A DNA stretch of 64,000 nt from positions 496,001 through 560,000 of the forward strand of contig NZ_JBHSRI010000025.1 in assembly GCF_042658845.1 (NCBI RefSeq). The letters run 5' to 3'. Shown here in pieces: positions 8,649-17,915 of the stretch. The position numbers were made by a program, and so were the translations under genes. A model generated the notes under the pieces. That model searched no databases. It was not told the DNA's origin and worked only from the letters and a program-made list of their open reading frames with translations. The stretch comes from Paenisporosarcina macmurdoensis (lineage in GTDB: Bacteria; Bacillota; Bacilli; Bacillales_A; Planococcaceae). Each line of letters opens with the position of its first letter. Position 1 is the first letter of the stretch.

Positions 8649-10094
8649 ATGTTTACTTCGTATAAAGTAGAACCATTTTTTGATGAGATGTTGAAGGCAA
8701 GTGGAAAACCGAAGGACCATTATGAAAAGTTTTATGATATGATTAAAAATTTTTCTGTTGAAGAACTTAAAGAAAAACATGAAACAGCCCAACTATCTTT
8801 TTTAAGACAAGGTATAACCTTTACGGTCTATCATAATAATGTGGGTGCTGAGCGGACGATGCCGTTTGATTTCGTTCCAATCATCATACCGCCAAAAGAC
8901 TGGGATATTATAGAAAAAGGCATGGTTCAGCGCTCTGAAGCGTTAAATTGTTTTTTGCAAGATGTGTACAATGACCAAAAAATTATTGAGGATGGTATCA
9001 TTCCACGAAATCTGGTTGAAGAAAACCCTTATTATTATGCTAAACAAATAAAAGGAATTAAAATTCCGTTAAATAATCATATTTTTCTCGCTGGTATTGA
9101 TTTAATTAGAGATGAAAATGGCGAATACTTAGTGCTAGAAGACAATTTGAGAAATCCTTCGGGAATTTCATATGTCTATCAGAATCGCTACGTGATGCGT
9201 CAAGTTTATCCAGAGTTCTTTGCTAAACATTCTGTTCAAACACTAGAACATCAAGTAACTTTTTTACATGAAGCGATAATGGACCACGCACCTAAAGGAA
9301 TTGCAAATCCTCGTGCAGTTTTACTAACTCCTGGAACTTATAATTCAGCGTATTATGACCATGTGTTTTTAGCACAGCAAATGGGATTACAAATGGTTGA
9401 AGGCCGGGACTTAATTGTCACAAACAACATTGTTTATATGAAAACAATTCGTGGGCTTGAACGTGTAGATATCATCTATCGTCGTATTGATGATGACTAT
9501 TTAGACCCTGACGCCTTCCTTGAAGATTCGACACTAGGAGTTAAAGGATTATTAGATGCGTATCGATTAGGGAATGTAGCCATTTTAAATGGCATAGGTA
9601 ATGGTGTTGCAGATGATAAAGCGATGTATGTATATGTACCTGATATGATTCGTTACTACTTAAATGAAGAACCAATCATTAAAAACGTTACAACCTATCG
9701 ATTAGAGGATCCTATTCAAAGAGAATGGGTGTTAGAACATTTACACGAATTAGTGGTCAAAAATGTAGGAGCTTCTGGTGGATATGATATGCTTATTGGA
9801 CCACATGCAGCAGAAGAAGAAATCGAGAGATTCAGAGAGAAAATTCTTGAAACACCTCATCAATATATTGCACAACCGACCATCAAATTATCAAGAGCTC
9901 CAGCCTATCAAGGGGAAGAATTTTACCCTTGTCATGTGGACTTACGTGTATTTGTGATGAGAGGAAAAGAAACGCATGTATTCCCAGGTGGTCTATCTCG
10001 AGTGGCATTGAAAAAAGGTTCCCTTGTCGTAAACTCATCGCAAGGTGGCGGTGGTAAAGATACGTGGGTCATGAAGTCTGGGGGATTGAGCTAA
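8649..10094 (+). CDS. Circularly permuted type 2 ATP-grasp protein
   Basis: 481 residues matching the circularly permuted ATP-grasp family (formerly DUF404/DUF407): GITFTVYHN near residue 55, the PFDFVPIIIPPKDWDIIEKG block, LEDNLRNPSGISYVYQNR, KNVGASGGYDMLIGPHA and a C-terminal PCHVDLRVFVMRG. The family is predicted to form amide bonds with ATP. Its stop TAA shares one base with the ATG of the alpha-E/transglutaminase gene (TAATG), so translation is coupled. The same three domains recur together in many bacteria and are thought to make or attach a peptide tag; substrate unknown. Confidence 0.88.
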   Translation: MFTSYKVEPFFDEMLKASGKPKDHYEKFYDMIKNFSVEELKEKHETAQLSFLRQGITFTVYHNNVGAERTMPFDFVPIIIPPKDWDIIEKGMVQRSEALNCFLQDVYNDQKIIEDGIIPRNLVEENPYYYAKQIKGIKIPLNNHIFLAGIDLIRDENGEYLVLEDNLRNPSGISYVYQNRYVMRQVYPEFFAKHSVQTLEHQVTFLHEAIMDHAPKGIANPRAVLLTPGTYNSAYYDHVFLAQQMGLQMVEGRDLIVTNNIVYMKTIRGLERVDIIYRRIDDDYLDPDAFLEDSTLGVKGLLDAYRLGNVAILNGIGNGVADDKAMYVYVPDMIRYYLNEEPIIKNVTTYRLEDPIQREWVLEHLHELVVKNVGASGGYDMLIGPHAAEEEIERFREKILETPHQYIAQPTIKLSRAPAYQGEEFYPCHVDLRVFVMRGKETHVFPGGLSRVALKKGSLVVNSSQGGGGKDTWVMKSGGLS

Positions 10095-11974
10095 TGTTAA
10101 GCCGTGTAGCAGATTCACTCTATTGGATGGCACGAAATATTGAACGTACTGAATTAAATACACGCATTTTAGACGTTCATTTAACACAAATGGTTGAAAC
10201 CTCGAGTGAAGATTTGTTAGATGGGAAACACTGGAAAATATTATTTGAATCATGTTCGACAAAAGAGGAACTTGAAGAACTGAAAAATAATCCAGAAGCA
10301 CACGATGAAGAGTATCTGCGATTTTTAGCGTTTGATTCAGATAATGAAAATTCTATCTTCAGTTGTATTCGAGTGGCACGAGAAAATGCGCGAATCAGCC
10401 GGGACCATTTGCCAAACGAGCTTTTTGAAATCTGGAATGATTTATATCTTTTTACACATCAAGCAGAACAAGAGCAGTTTTCAATTCATAAATTACGTGC
10501 ATTTTTGCGCAATGTCAAAGTGACAGCATTAACAGCTCAAGGCATAATAGAGTCTGGTATGTCTCGAAGTGTGGCATATCGAATGATTAAAATTGGCAAA
10601 TGGTTGGAGCGAGCAGAAAAAACAGCTCGTATATTAAATGTTGTATGTGAACAAACACGAGAAACACAGCTATCGTATAAAGGGGACGATTATTATGCGT
10701 GGTTGTCTGCCTTAAGAATGTTAAATGGCTACGAAGCTTACTTAAAAGTAAATCGTCCAAAAATGGATCCTAAAACCATTTTAACTTTTTTAATTGCAGA
10801 CGAGTCTTTCCCAAGATCGATTCACTACAATATGAATCATGTCCGAGCTGCCGTTGATATTTTAGAAAACGCGAAGATTGCCCATTATTCTTCAGAATTA
10901 TATTATGCACTCGAAAGTCTGAAGAACGATTTTGACGAAATATCTATTCAAGAATTAAATTCAGACGATATGTTAGCTTTTTTAAATCAATTCCAAAATA
11001 AGTGTAATGCAGTCGGTCAAATATTCTCTAAAACATATTATTTAATTGAACCAGTTGCTAAACAGGAGCAAACTCAAATAGTTGGCATCCCGCAACAACT
11101 CAATTTTGAAAAAGCTTCATCCATGAAATACAAGATCGAACATACGAATATTTTCGAATACGATTCATGGGTTGACCAAAGTATGAACTCCATACGACTT
11201 AAACCACGCACAGATGAGTGTCAGCGCTTGCTATCCTACCGCACAGATATATCGCCTGTAGCACTTACGAAGGAACATGTAGACATTTGGGGTAATAATG
11301 TGGAATCATTCTTTATTGCAGATCATCACAAGCATTTAGAGGTAAAGGCAACGTCGGTGGTGAGCATTCAAAAGAGTCCGTGGATTCATCGAATTGATTA
11401 TTCACCTGAAATGCATGCCATTTTCCATTCTGATTTATTCAGAAGTCATTATTTAGCGTATTTGAGCAATACAGCTTACACATATTTAACGCCCGAACAA
11501 ATTGAGGTTGTTGATTCGGATATTGGGCAAATGGCGAACCCAGTACAGTATGCTATTGACGTAATGGGCTACTTATATAATCGTTTTACGTATGATGGCT
11601 CTTCTACGAACGTTTCAACGAAGGCACTAGAATCGTTTGATTTGAAGAAAGGTGTTTGCCAAGACATTGCACATGTCATGCTTGGAATCCTACGTACTAA
11701 ACACATTCCAGCAAGATATGTCAGTGGGTATCTATATGTAGGCGAAAATTCTGCATTGGTCGGTGACGCAGCGAGCCATGCTTGGATTGAAGTGATGGTA
11801 CCTGGTATTGGCTGGGTAGGTCTGGATCCAACCAATAATGTGGAATCACTTGAAAATCATATTCGCGTAGGTGTTGGACGGGATTATGGTGATGTCAGTC
11901 CTGTACAAGGCGTCTATCGTGGCGGAAGTCATAAATTAGATGTCAAAGTATCAGTAAGCTTAATTGAACAATAA
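10094..11974 (+). CDS. Alpha-E domain fused to transglutaminase-like protein
   Basis: 626 residues. Residues 1 to about 310 are an alpha-E (DUF403) domain beginning MLSRVADSLYWMARNIERTE. From about 345 comes the bacterial transglutaminase N-domain (MKYKIEHTNIFEYDSWVDQS), then the catalytic domain with Cys in KKGVCQDIAH, His in ASHAWIEV and Asp in GLDPTNN. I chose the ATG at 10094 because it opens the alpha-E motif and overlaps the previous stop. Often the two halves are separate genes; here one unbroken frame joins them with no ribosome site at the junction. Likely a processing or transfer partner of the ATP-grasp enzyme. Confidence 0.87.
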   Translation: MLSRVADSLYWMARNIERTELNTRILDVHLTQMVETSSEDLLDGKHWKILFESCSTKEELEELKNNPEAHDEEYLRFLAFDSDNENSIFSCIRVARENARISRDHLPNELFEIWNDLYLFTHQAEQEQFSIHKLRAFLRNVKVTALTAQGIIESGMSRSVAYRMIKIGKWLERAEKTARILNVVCEQTRETQLSYKGDDYYAWLSALRMLNGYEAYLKVNRPKMDPKTILTFLIADESFPRSIHYNMNHVRAAVDILENAKIAHYSSELYYALESLKNDFDEISIQELNSDDMLAFLNQFQNKCNAVGQIFSKTYYLIEPVAKQEQTQIVGIPQQLNFEKASSMKYKIEHTNIFEYDSWVDQSMNSIRLKPRTDECQRLLSYRTDISPVALTKEHVDIWGNNVESFFIADHHKHLEVKATSVVSIQKSPWIHRIDYSPEMHAIFHSDLFRSHYLAYLSNTAYTYLTPEQIEVVDSDIGQMANPVQYAIDVMGYLYNRFTYDGSSTNVSTKALESFDLKKGVCQDIAHVMLGILRTKHIPARYVSGYLYVGENSALVGDAASHAWIEVMVPGIGWVGLDPTNNVESLENHIRVGVGRDYGDVSPVQGVYRGGSHKLDVKVSVSLIEQ

Positions 11975-12000
11975 GAATAGGTATTTATGATATTAAGATA

Positions 12001-12042
12001 AAAAAAGATGACTCGGAATTTTTTTCCGAAGTCATCTTTTTT
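12001..12042 (+). terminator. Rho-independent terminator
   Basis: AAAAAGATGACTCGGAA pairs with TTCCGAAGTCATCTTTTT, with one bulge, ending in a T run. It closes the ATP-grasp/alpha-E operon. Confidence 0.88.
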
Positions 12043-12079
12043 ATTAAAGTTATACCTTCGAAATTGGAGATGGATCTTT

Positions 12080-12173
12080 CGTCCATTCAATGTCAGTTTC
12101 CGTCCATTCAACTTAGATTATTGTCCACTCGCGTAACATTTCCGTCCATTCGCTTGCAGATGTACACCATTCC
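12080..12173 (+). repeat. 21-bp spaced intergenic array B (core CGTCCATTC)
   Basis: GTCCATTC starts at 12081, 12102, 12123 (GTCCACTC) and 12144, exactly 21 bases apart, and CACCATTC at 12165 is a fifth, degenerate unit in phase. The 12-13 bases between cores differ. It lies in the gap between two convergent gene ends, just past a terminator. Confidence 0.85.
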
Positions 12174-12249
12174 TCCAGAGAAGGACACTTCTGTCTATAG
12201 TGAGGAATCCTGTACCACGAGTTGATCTAGAATCCGCAAAATGCTTATA

Positions 12250-13890
12250 TCACAAGACGCGAATTTCTACTCGATTCCGTCCATTATTTTTTGCGCGATA
12301 AAGCTCATTATCAGCCATTACATACATGTCGAGCACCGGAGTTAATTGAGATTGCTTGCAATGAATTGCACCAACACTAATGGTAACTGGATGAGTTTTT
12401 CCGTTAAAATGATAAGTCAGATTTAAGTCTCGTACCGCTTGTCTGATTGATTCTGCAAATTGTTTCAATTCATTCACTTCTAATCCATTCGTAAAGCAAA
12501 CAAATTCCTCACCACCATAGCGTCCAAGAATGCCTTTTTGATTACCAAACGCCGATTTCATGCAAGCTGCAACCTGTTTTAAACATTCGTCCCCTTGCAC
12601 ATGTCCGTAGCAATCGTTATAGCGTTTAAAATAATCGATGTCCAACATCATTAAAGCGATATCTTGATCTATATGTGATTCCTCATTCCAAACTTTTTGA
12701 AGATATTTAGTGACTTCTCTTCGACTGGCTACTTTTGTCAATTCATCGTAATAAACTTCGTCACTTAAATCTACATTAGCTTTTTCAAGTTTAACTAATA
12801 GCTTTTTCTGAATGGCAATTTCATTTTCTAATTGCTCATTCATTTTTGAGATTTGTTCTACTTCTTTCCCAGTAAACACCTTATTTAATTCAATCTGAAT
12901 GATTTTAAGTTTTTGAGAAACTACTTGAGTTTCAATGGCTTGTTCTACAATGTGATATCTTTTGAAATAGTCCAGAGCCAGATGGTATTGTCCTTTTTCC
13001 TCGTAAAATTCAGTAAGAATAGTGTAAATTACACTTAATTTTTTTCTGGCGTGTATTTGTTCAGCATGTTGAACAGCTTGATTCAGATAATCTAAAAAAT
13101 AACTTTCATTTTCCAAACGCTCCATTTCGGCCAAGTTAACCAATACTTCAATAGTGTAGAATTTATTACCTGTGTGCTCCAATCGTTTCAACGCACTGTC
13201 ATAAAAATGTCTAGCTTGTTCAAACTCTTTTTTAATGAAATGAATTTTCCCGATTTTATTTTCAACTTCAGCCAAAGATGTAATATCATCAAGCTCAATT
13301 AACATGTCATAGCTTTTTTGTAAATAGTCATAACTGATATCCAAGTTCGAGTTTTTAAAATGCATCTCGCCGATGTTTTCTAAAATAACTGCTACGTTCA
13401 TTTGCAAATGATTGTCTTGCGAAATTTGCAGTGCCTGTTCAAAAGCAGCAAAGGCTTCTTCTTCATTACCTACTTCCCGATATACTTCGCCTAAATTATT
13501 GTATACGCGACTGCTGACTAAGAAGTCTTCTAAATCCTTTAAGTGAAACAAAGCATTTAAAAAGTACTCCAAAGCTTGTTCGTATTGAGCGTAGTAAAAA
13601 TAAACGACTCCTATTAAATTTAATGCTTCTGCCATGCCTCTATTGTTTTCTAACTTTTCGTACAATTGATAGGAGTCGTAAGCATGGTCATAACATCGCT
13701 CAAGTTCAGTCATTGAACGGCAAGCCAAGCCCATTGCAAATAGAGCAGAAGCTTGTGATGTTTCGAAATCGTTTTTTTCTGCAATTAATTTAGCTTCATA
13801 AGCTATTTCATATGCTTGAGATGGATTTTGAAACGCTATCCTTCTAGATTCTTTTATTAAATCCGTCAGTTGTTCAGAAACCAAATCCAT
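12250..13890 (-). CDS. TPR-repeat diguanylate cyclase (GGDEF)
   Basis: 546 residues. Residues ~1-330 are tetratricopeptide-like helices (repeated A-Y/F...G patterns such as NLIGVVYFYYAQYEQALEYF), then a coiled coil, then a GGDEF domain with the active loop RYGGEEF and the metal-binding LMMLDIDYFKRYND. No RxxD inhibitory site is seen five residues before GGEEF. It should make cyclic di-GMP in the cytoplasm under control of protein contacts at the TPR part. Three starts are in frame (13899 GTG, 13896, 13890); AGGAG lies 8 bases before the last, which I prefer. Stands alone. Confidence 0.88.
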   Translation of the reverse strand: MDLVSEQLTDLIKESRRIAFQNPSQAYEIAYEAKLIAEKNDFETSQASALFAMGLACRSMTELERCYDHAYDSYQLYEKLENNRGMAEALNLIGVVYFYYAQYEQALEYFLNALFHLKDLEDFLVSSRVYNNLGEVYREVGNEEEAFAAFEQALQISQDNHLQMNVAVILENIGEMHFKNSNLDISYDYLQKSYDMLIELDDITSLAEVENKIGKIHFIKKEFEQARHFYDSALKRLEHTGNKFYTIEVLVNLAEMERLENESYFLDYLNQAVQHAEQIHARKKLSVIYTILTEFYEEKGQYHLALDYFKRYHIVEQAIETQVVSQKLKIIQIELNKVFTGKEVEQISKMNEQLENEIAIQKKLLVKLEKANVDLSDEVYYDELTKVASRREVTKYLQKVWNEESHIDQDIALMMLDIDYFKRYNDCYGHVQGDECLKQVAACMKSAFGNQKGILGRYGGEEFVCFTNGLEVNELKQFAESIRQAVRDLNLTYHFNGKTHPVTISVGAIHCKQSQLTPVLDMYVMADNELYRAKNNGRNRVEIRVL

Positions 13891-14148
13891 GCTCATCACT
13901 CCTCTACAAATTTCATTCTACTTATTTCGACATTTTTTATCAATAAACCTTCTCATCAGAAATAGGAATATTGGATTACGTCTGAAACTCCAGAATAGAA
14001 TAAAGGATACAGAAAACACTTATGCCTATTCGGGAAGCCGATACAAGCTCGAGGCAAGTGTCCGAAACACATTGAAGGGTCTTGTTATGTGCAATATGAT
14101 AGGTGGATATGAAATAATAGGTGAAAACGCTAACGGAGGGTGAAACAA

Positions 14149-15249
14149 ATGAAATTTAAACTTAAATGGATCGTCGTCGCCCTGATCGGTATTGCGATTG
14201 TCATTGGACTCGTTCTATTTATGAATTATCAGCAAGCCAAATCAAATGGTAGTGAATCAGTTTCATATAACGAGGGACAAACGGCTATTTTTGCAGGAGG
14301 ATGTTTCTGGTGCATGGAACCGCCTTTTGAAAAATTAGTCGGTGTTGAGTCTGTTGTGTCTGGTTACACAGGGGGCGAAGAAGTGAATCCGGCATACAAT
14401 GACGTAGCTTCAGGTAAAACTGAGCATTTGGAATCCGTGATTATCACGTTCGATCCGGAAGTTATTTCATACGAAGAATTACTAGAAGTTTTCTGGCGTC
14501 AAGTAGACCCAACAGACGCTGATGGACAATTTGTAGATCGTGGACCTCAATATGCAACGGCTATTTTTTACACAAATGAACAACAAAAAGAACTTGCGGA
14601 AACATCTAAGCAAAAAATGCAAGACAGTGGAATTTTCGAAGGTGAGCTGGTGACGCCTATTCGACAAGCTATGACATTTTACGAAGCAGAAGAATATCAT
14701 CAAGATTATTATTTAAAGAGCGAACAGCGGTATGAATACTATCGTGACCGTTCTGGTCGTGATCAATTTATAGATAAAACATGGGCAAATCAATCTGAGC
14801 TCGAAATAGAATCATACACTAAATACAGTGAGCAAGAATTGCGAGACAAATTGACGGATCTTCAGTTTGAAGTTACTCAAAATGATGCAACAGAGCCCGC
14901 ATTCAATAATGAATACGATAAAAATGAAGAAGACGGAATTTATGTGGATATCGTTTCTGGGGAACCTCTGTTTAGTTCGCTTGATAAGTTCGATTCTAAA
15001 ACGGGATGGCCAAGTTTTATTCAGCCATTAGAAACAGCAAATATCATCGAAATTGAAGACTTTACACTGGGAACAAAGCGAATGGAAGTGAGAAGTCGTC
15101 ATGGTAATTCGCATTTAGGTCATGTTTTCGAAGACGGACCAGAGCCAACAGGATTACGCTATTGCATGAATTCCGCTTCAATGCGTTTCATTCCAAAAGA
15201 AGATCTTGAAAAAGAAGGCTATGGTAAATACGTCGATTTATTTAGGTAA
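14149..15249 (+). CDS. msrAB: Membrane-anchored methionine sulfoxide reductase MsrA-MsrB fusion
   Basis: 366 residues: an N-terminal membrane anchor (about 7-26), MsrA with the catalytic GCFWC motif (Cys52) and MsrB with RYCMNSASMRF (Cys339). MsrA reduces the S form and MsrB the R form of methionine sulfoxide. The anchor places the enzyme outside the membrane, where it can repair oxidised envelope proteins. The MsrB part lacks the usual zinc CxxC pairs. GGAGGG lies 8 bases before the chosen ATG. The ynjB-like gene follows 29 bases after the stop, so it probably heads that operon. Confidence 0.93.
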   Translation: MKFKLKWIVVALIGIAIVIGLVLFMNYQQAKSNGSESVSYNEGQTAIFAGGCFWCMEPPFEKLVGVESVVSGYTGGEEVNPAYNDVASGKTEHLESVIITFDPEVISYEELLEVFWRQVDPTDADGQFVDRGPQYATAIFYTNEQQKELAETSKQKMQDSGIFEGELVTPIRQAMTFYEAEEYHQDYYLKSEQRYEYYRDRSGRDQFIDKTWANQSELEIESYTKYSEQELRDKLTDLQFEVTQNDATEPAFNNEYDKNEEDGIYVDIVSGEPLFSSLDKFDSKTGWPSFIQPLETANIIEIEDFTLGTKRMEVRSRHGNSHLGHVFEDGPEPTGLRYCMNSASMRFIPKEDLEKEGYGKYVDLFR

Positions 15250-15278
15250 ACAGTTATTGTGTGAGAGTTGGGGAGACC

Positions 15279-16409
15279 ATGAAAAAACTACTTTTTATAG
15301 CTATATTGGTGTTTGTCCTAACGGGTTGTGCGAATGGCAACGAAAGGCAATCTGTCCAATTTTACATGTGGGGTGGCGATGAAAATATTAACAAATATAT
15401 TGATCAAACCGTTGCCCCTTATGTACTGAAAGAATTCGATATTGAATTAAAACGTGTAGCCATGGAAACGAATGATTTCATGAGCAAACTCCAAAATGAA
15501 AAATCTGTAGGTCGAAAAGAAGGTTCAATTGACCTTATTTGGATTAATGGAGCTGCTTTTAAACAAGGCAAAGACAATGAGCTATTATCAGGTGATATCT
15601 TGAGTGATGTAGGAAATTCGCAGCGTTTTGAGCAAATTCTAGTAGTAACGGATAGTGGAGAACCAATTGACGGATTAGAAATCCCATGGGGTAAGACTTC
15701 ATTTGCATTCCAAGTAAATACTGAAAATGTTAAGCAACCCCCAATGACAATCGATGAATTTACAGCATGGATTCAAAAAAATCCTGGGAGATTTACGTAC
15801 CCAGACGCTAAGGACTTCACAGGAAACGGTTTTATTCGTCAACTAGTTTATGCCTTGAATCCGGGTCAAATAACAGGTGATCCAAGCATTGAGCAGCGCC
15901 AAAAAGTCTACGACTATTTAATTGATATCAAACCGAATTTATGGCGTGAGGGGAAAGATTACCCGAAAACACTGCAACAACTTGATCAAATGTATGGCAG
16001 TAATGATGTTGACTTTACGATGGGCTTTAACGAGCGACGCGCTCTTCCTTTTATTGAAAATGGCACGTTCGGCAAATCAACACGAACACTTGCTTTAAAT
16101 GGTGAAGCGATTACAAATGCACATTATTTAACCATTCCTTTTAATTCACCTAATAAAGAAAAGGCATTACAAGTGATCGAAGCGTTAACAAATTTTCCAA
16201 TGCAAGCGGAAAAATTAAAAAGTGACGTATGGGGAGATGGCTCTGTTTTAGCGGTGGACCAATTAACGGCTGACCAACAAGAAAAGTTGAAGTCTATTGA
16301 ATCCACAGGAGACCATTATTTAAATGAATGGGAAAGCCAAAGTGATTTTTCGGCGGAGATGATTCAGCTCATCGAAAAAGAATGGAGAGACTATGTCGTT
16401 CGTCCATAA
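15279..16409 (+). CDS. ynjB: YnjB-like ABC substrate-binding lipoprotein
   Basis: 376 residues with a lipoprotein signal ending LTGC. The sequence QFYMWGGDENINKYID, the block VGRKEGSIDLIWINGAAFK and GFNERRALPFIENGTFG are as expected of the YnjB group of solute-binding proteins. Substrate is unknown for the group as far as I recall. The gene runs 17 bases into the first permease gene, followed by a second permease and an ATPase. The ATG at 15279 was chosen for the signal peptide; GGGGAG sits very close to it. Part of an msrAB-ynj-flavoprotein operon. Confidence 0.85.
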   Translation: MKKLLFIAILVFVLTGCANGNERQSVQFYMWGGDENINKYIDQTVAPYVLKEFDIELKRVAMETNDFMSKLQNEKSVGRKEGSIDLIWINGAAFKQGKDNELLSGDILSDVGNSQRFEQILVVTDSGEPIDGLEIPWGKTSFAFQVNTENVKQPPMTIDEFTAWIQKNPGRFTYPDAKDFTGNGFIRQLVYALNPGQITGDPSIEQRQKVYDYLIDIKPNLWREGKDYPKTLQQLDQMYGSNDVDFTMGFNERRALPFIENGTFGKSTRTLALNGEAITNAHYLTIPFNSPNKEKALQVIEALTNFPMQAEKLKSDVWGDGSVLAVDQLTADQQEKLKSIESTGDHYLNEWESQSDFSAEMIQLIEKEWRDYVVRP

Positions 16410-17196
16410 AACTGGAAGTATACTTATCATCATTATTGGAACTGTTAGTTTACTGGCAGTCGCTTTATTAGTTGTTGATATGTTGCGCTTAGTAGAACTA
16501 GTCCATCCTCTACCAACTTGGCAAGATTTTGTAGAGCCAATGACTCGTTTACTATGGTCTTCGATTTTAGCTTTGGTTGCGACGGTCATCAGTATCGTAT
16601 CGGGTATATGGATCGTTCGTGGATTCTATTTACAAAAAACATTGAAGGCATCAGTGGATAGACTGTCGATTGCTTTTTACTTTCCTCATTTTATTGTGGC
16701 ATTATATGTATTGGCATTGGCTAATAGTATGTATGAGTGGATGAATTTTTATCACCCAACATTCGGTTTTTTAGAAATATTACTTGCCTATTGGTTAAAA
16801 GAAGTGCCTTTTGTGGTGTTTTATTTAACCGTTACTTACACGTCTCTTGATCTTCAATCTCGCCAATTGATTCACCTCTTTGGTGGAACTAAGTGGCAAC
16901 AATTTGTTCATGTTGAATGGGTAGCGATTAGAGGGCAAGTTCTAGAACTTTTCCTCATTCTATTTGCTTTTATCATTACGGCTTATGAGGTGCCTGCACT
17001 TATAGGAAGTAGTGTATATCCATTATTCGGTCCCACCATATTCGAATACTATTATTCCATCGATTTGGCCCAACGTTTCATGATTGATGTTTTGTTATTT
17101 GGGGTAGCGTTGACTTTGGTTGTTTCAACAATCGCTTTGTTAGCTTGGACAAGTCGAACACGGCAAGCATACGGAAAAGGGAGACAGACGTTATGA
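16393..17196 (+). CDS. ABC permease, first half of a YnjC-type transporter
   Basis: 267 residues with about six membrane segments and the coupling loop LIHLFGGTKWQQFVHVEWVA near residue 158. It overlaps the end of ynjB by 17 bases and has GGAGAG before the ATG. In E. coli YnjC is, to my knowledge, one long protein with two permease halves; here the halves are separate genes overlapping by 4 bases. It pairs with the product of 17193-17915 to form the channel. Confidence 0.85.
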   Translation: MSFVHKTGSILIIIIGTVSLLAVALLVVDMLRLVELVHPLPTWQDFVEPMTRLLWSSILALVATVISIVSGIWIVRGFYLQKTLKASVDRLSIAFYFPHFIVALYVLALANSMYEWMNFYHPTFGFLEILLAYWLKEVPFVVFYLTVTYTSLDLQSRQLIHLFGGTKWQQFVHVEWVAIRGQVLELFLILFAFIITAYEVPALIGSSVYPLFGPTIFEYYYSIDLAQRFMIDVLLFGVALTLVVSTIALLAWTSRTRQAYGKGRQTL

Positions 17197-17915
17197 AGAG
17201 AATACTTTTCTTTAGCTACATCATGATGCTGCTCTATACGGTATGGCTTTTTGTGAATGGGAAAATGACGTTTTCATTTATTATGGAAGATCCATCAATT
17301 GGTCTTGCACTTACTTACACCATCTTGATTACAGCGATCACCATCTCATTAAATGTCATCTTTGGCCTGCTGGCTGGTTGGCACTTAGCAAGGAAAGTTA
17401 GGCTATGGCATGATGTATTTGTCTTATTGCCACTTATTCTGCCAGTCATTGCGGTGATGGGCGGACTCCAATTGGCACTTTTGTTGATAGGCATACCAGA
17501 CCACTTAATGGGAGTGGTGCTTATTCATTTAATGGTTACACTTCCATTCTCCATTCAAATTTTTAAAAATCGATTTTTAGAACTGGAAAAAGGAATTCCC
17601 TCACTTGTACGATTATTTAAAGGTTCCAACCAAACGATGTGGGTATTTGTTTACTTCCCCCTGTTAAGCGGCAGTTTATATACAGTTGTTGTGCTCACAA
17701 CAGTAATTTCTCTTAGTCAGTATGCGATTACAGCGTTTATCGGTGGAGGACTAATCCCAACCGTCACAACCTTGCTATTTCCTTACTTGCAATCGTCGAA
17801 CTTTTATATTGTACATACGTCCGTGTTCGTTCTCATTACAATGATTGGTATATTTGCATTGGTGATGAAATTACTGATCTCAATCTCTAAAAAGGTGGTG
17901 ACTTCGTTTTTATGA
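17193..17915 (+). CDS. ABC permease, second half of a YnjC-type transporter
   Basis: 240 residues, six hydrophobic segments, coupling loop LVRLFKGSNQTMWVFVYFPL around residue 137. Its ATG overlaps the previous TGA (ATGA), with GGGAGACAG upstream, and its own TGA overlaps the ATPase start in the same way. An upstream in-frame ATG at 17145 lies deep inside the other permease and has no ribosome site. Forms the membrane channel together with the 16393-17196 product. Confidence 0.85.
   Translation: MKRILFFSYIMMLLYTVWLFVNGKMTFSFIMEDPSIGLALTYTILITAITISLNVIFGLLAGWHLARKVRLWHDVFVLLPLILPVIAVMGGLQLALLLIGIPDHLMGVVLIHLMVTLPFSIQIFKNRFLELEKGIPSLVRLFKGSNQTMWVFVYFPLLSGSLYTVVVLTTVISLSQYAITAFIGGGLIPTVTTLLFPYLQSSNFYIVHTSVFVLITMIGIFALVMKLLISISKKVVTSFL

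Noticed and set aside
13889..14143. 84-codon frame between the GGDEF gene and msrAB
   Set aside because: Starts inside the divergent gene, has no ribosome site and no protein-like composition; it only spans the upstream region of msrAB.
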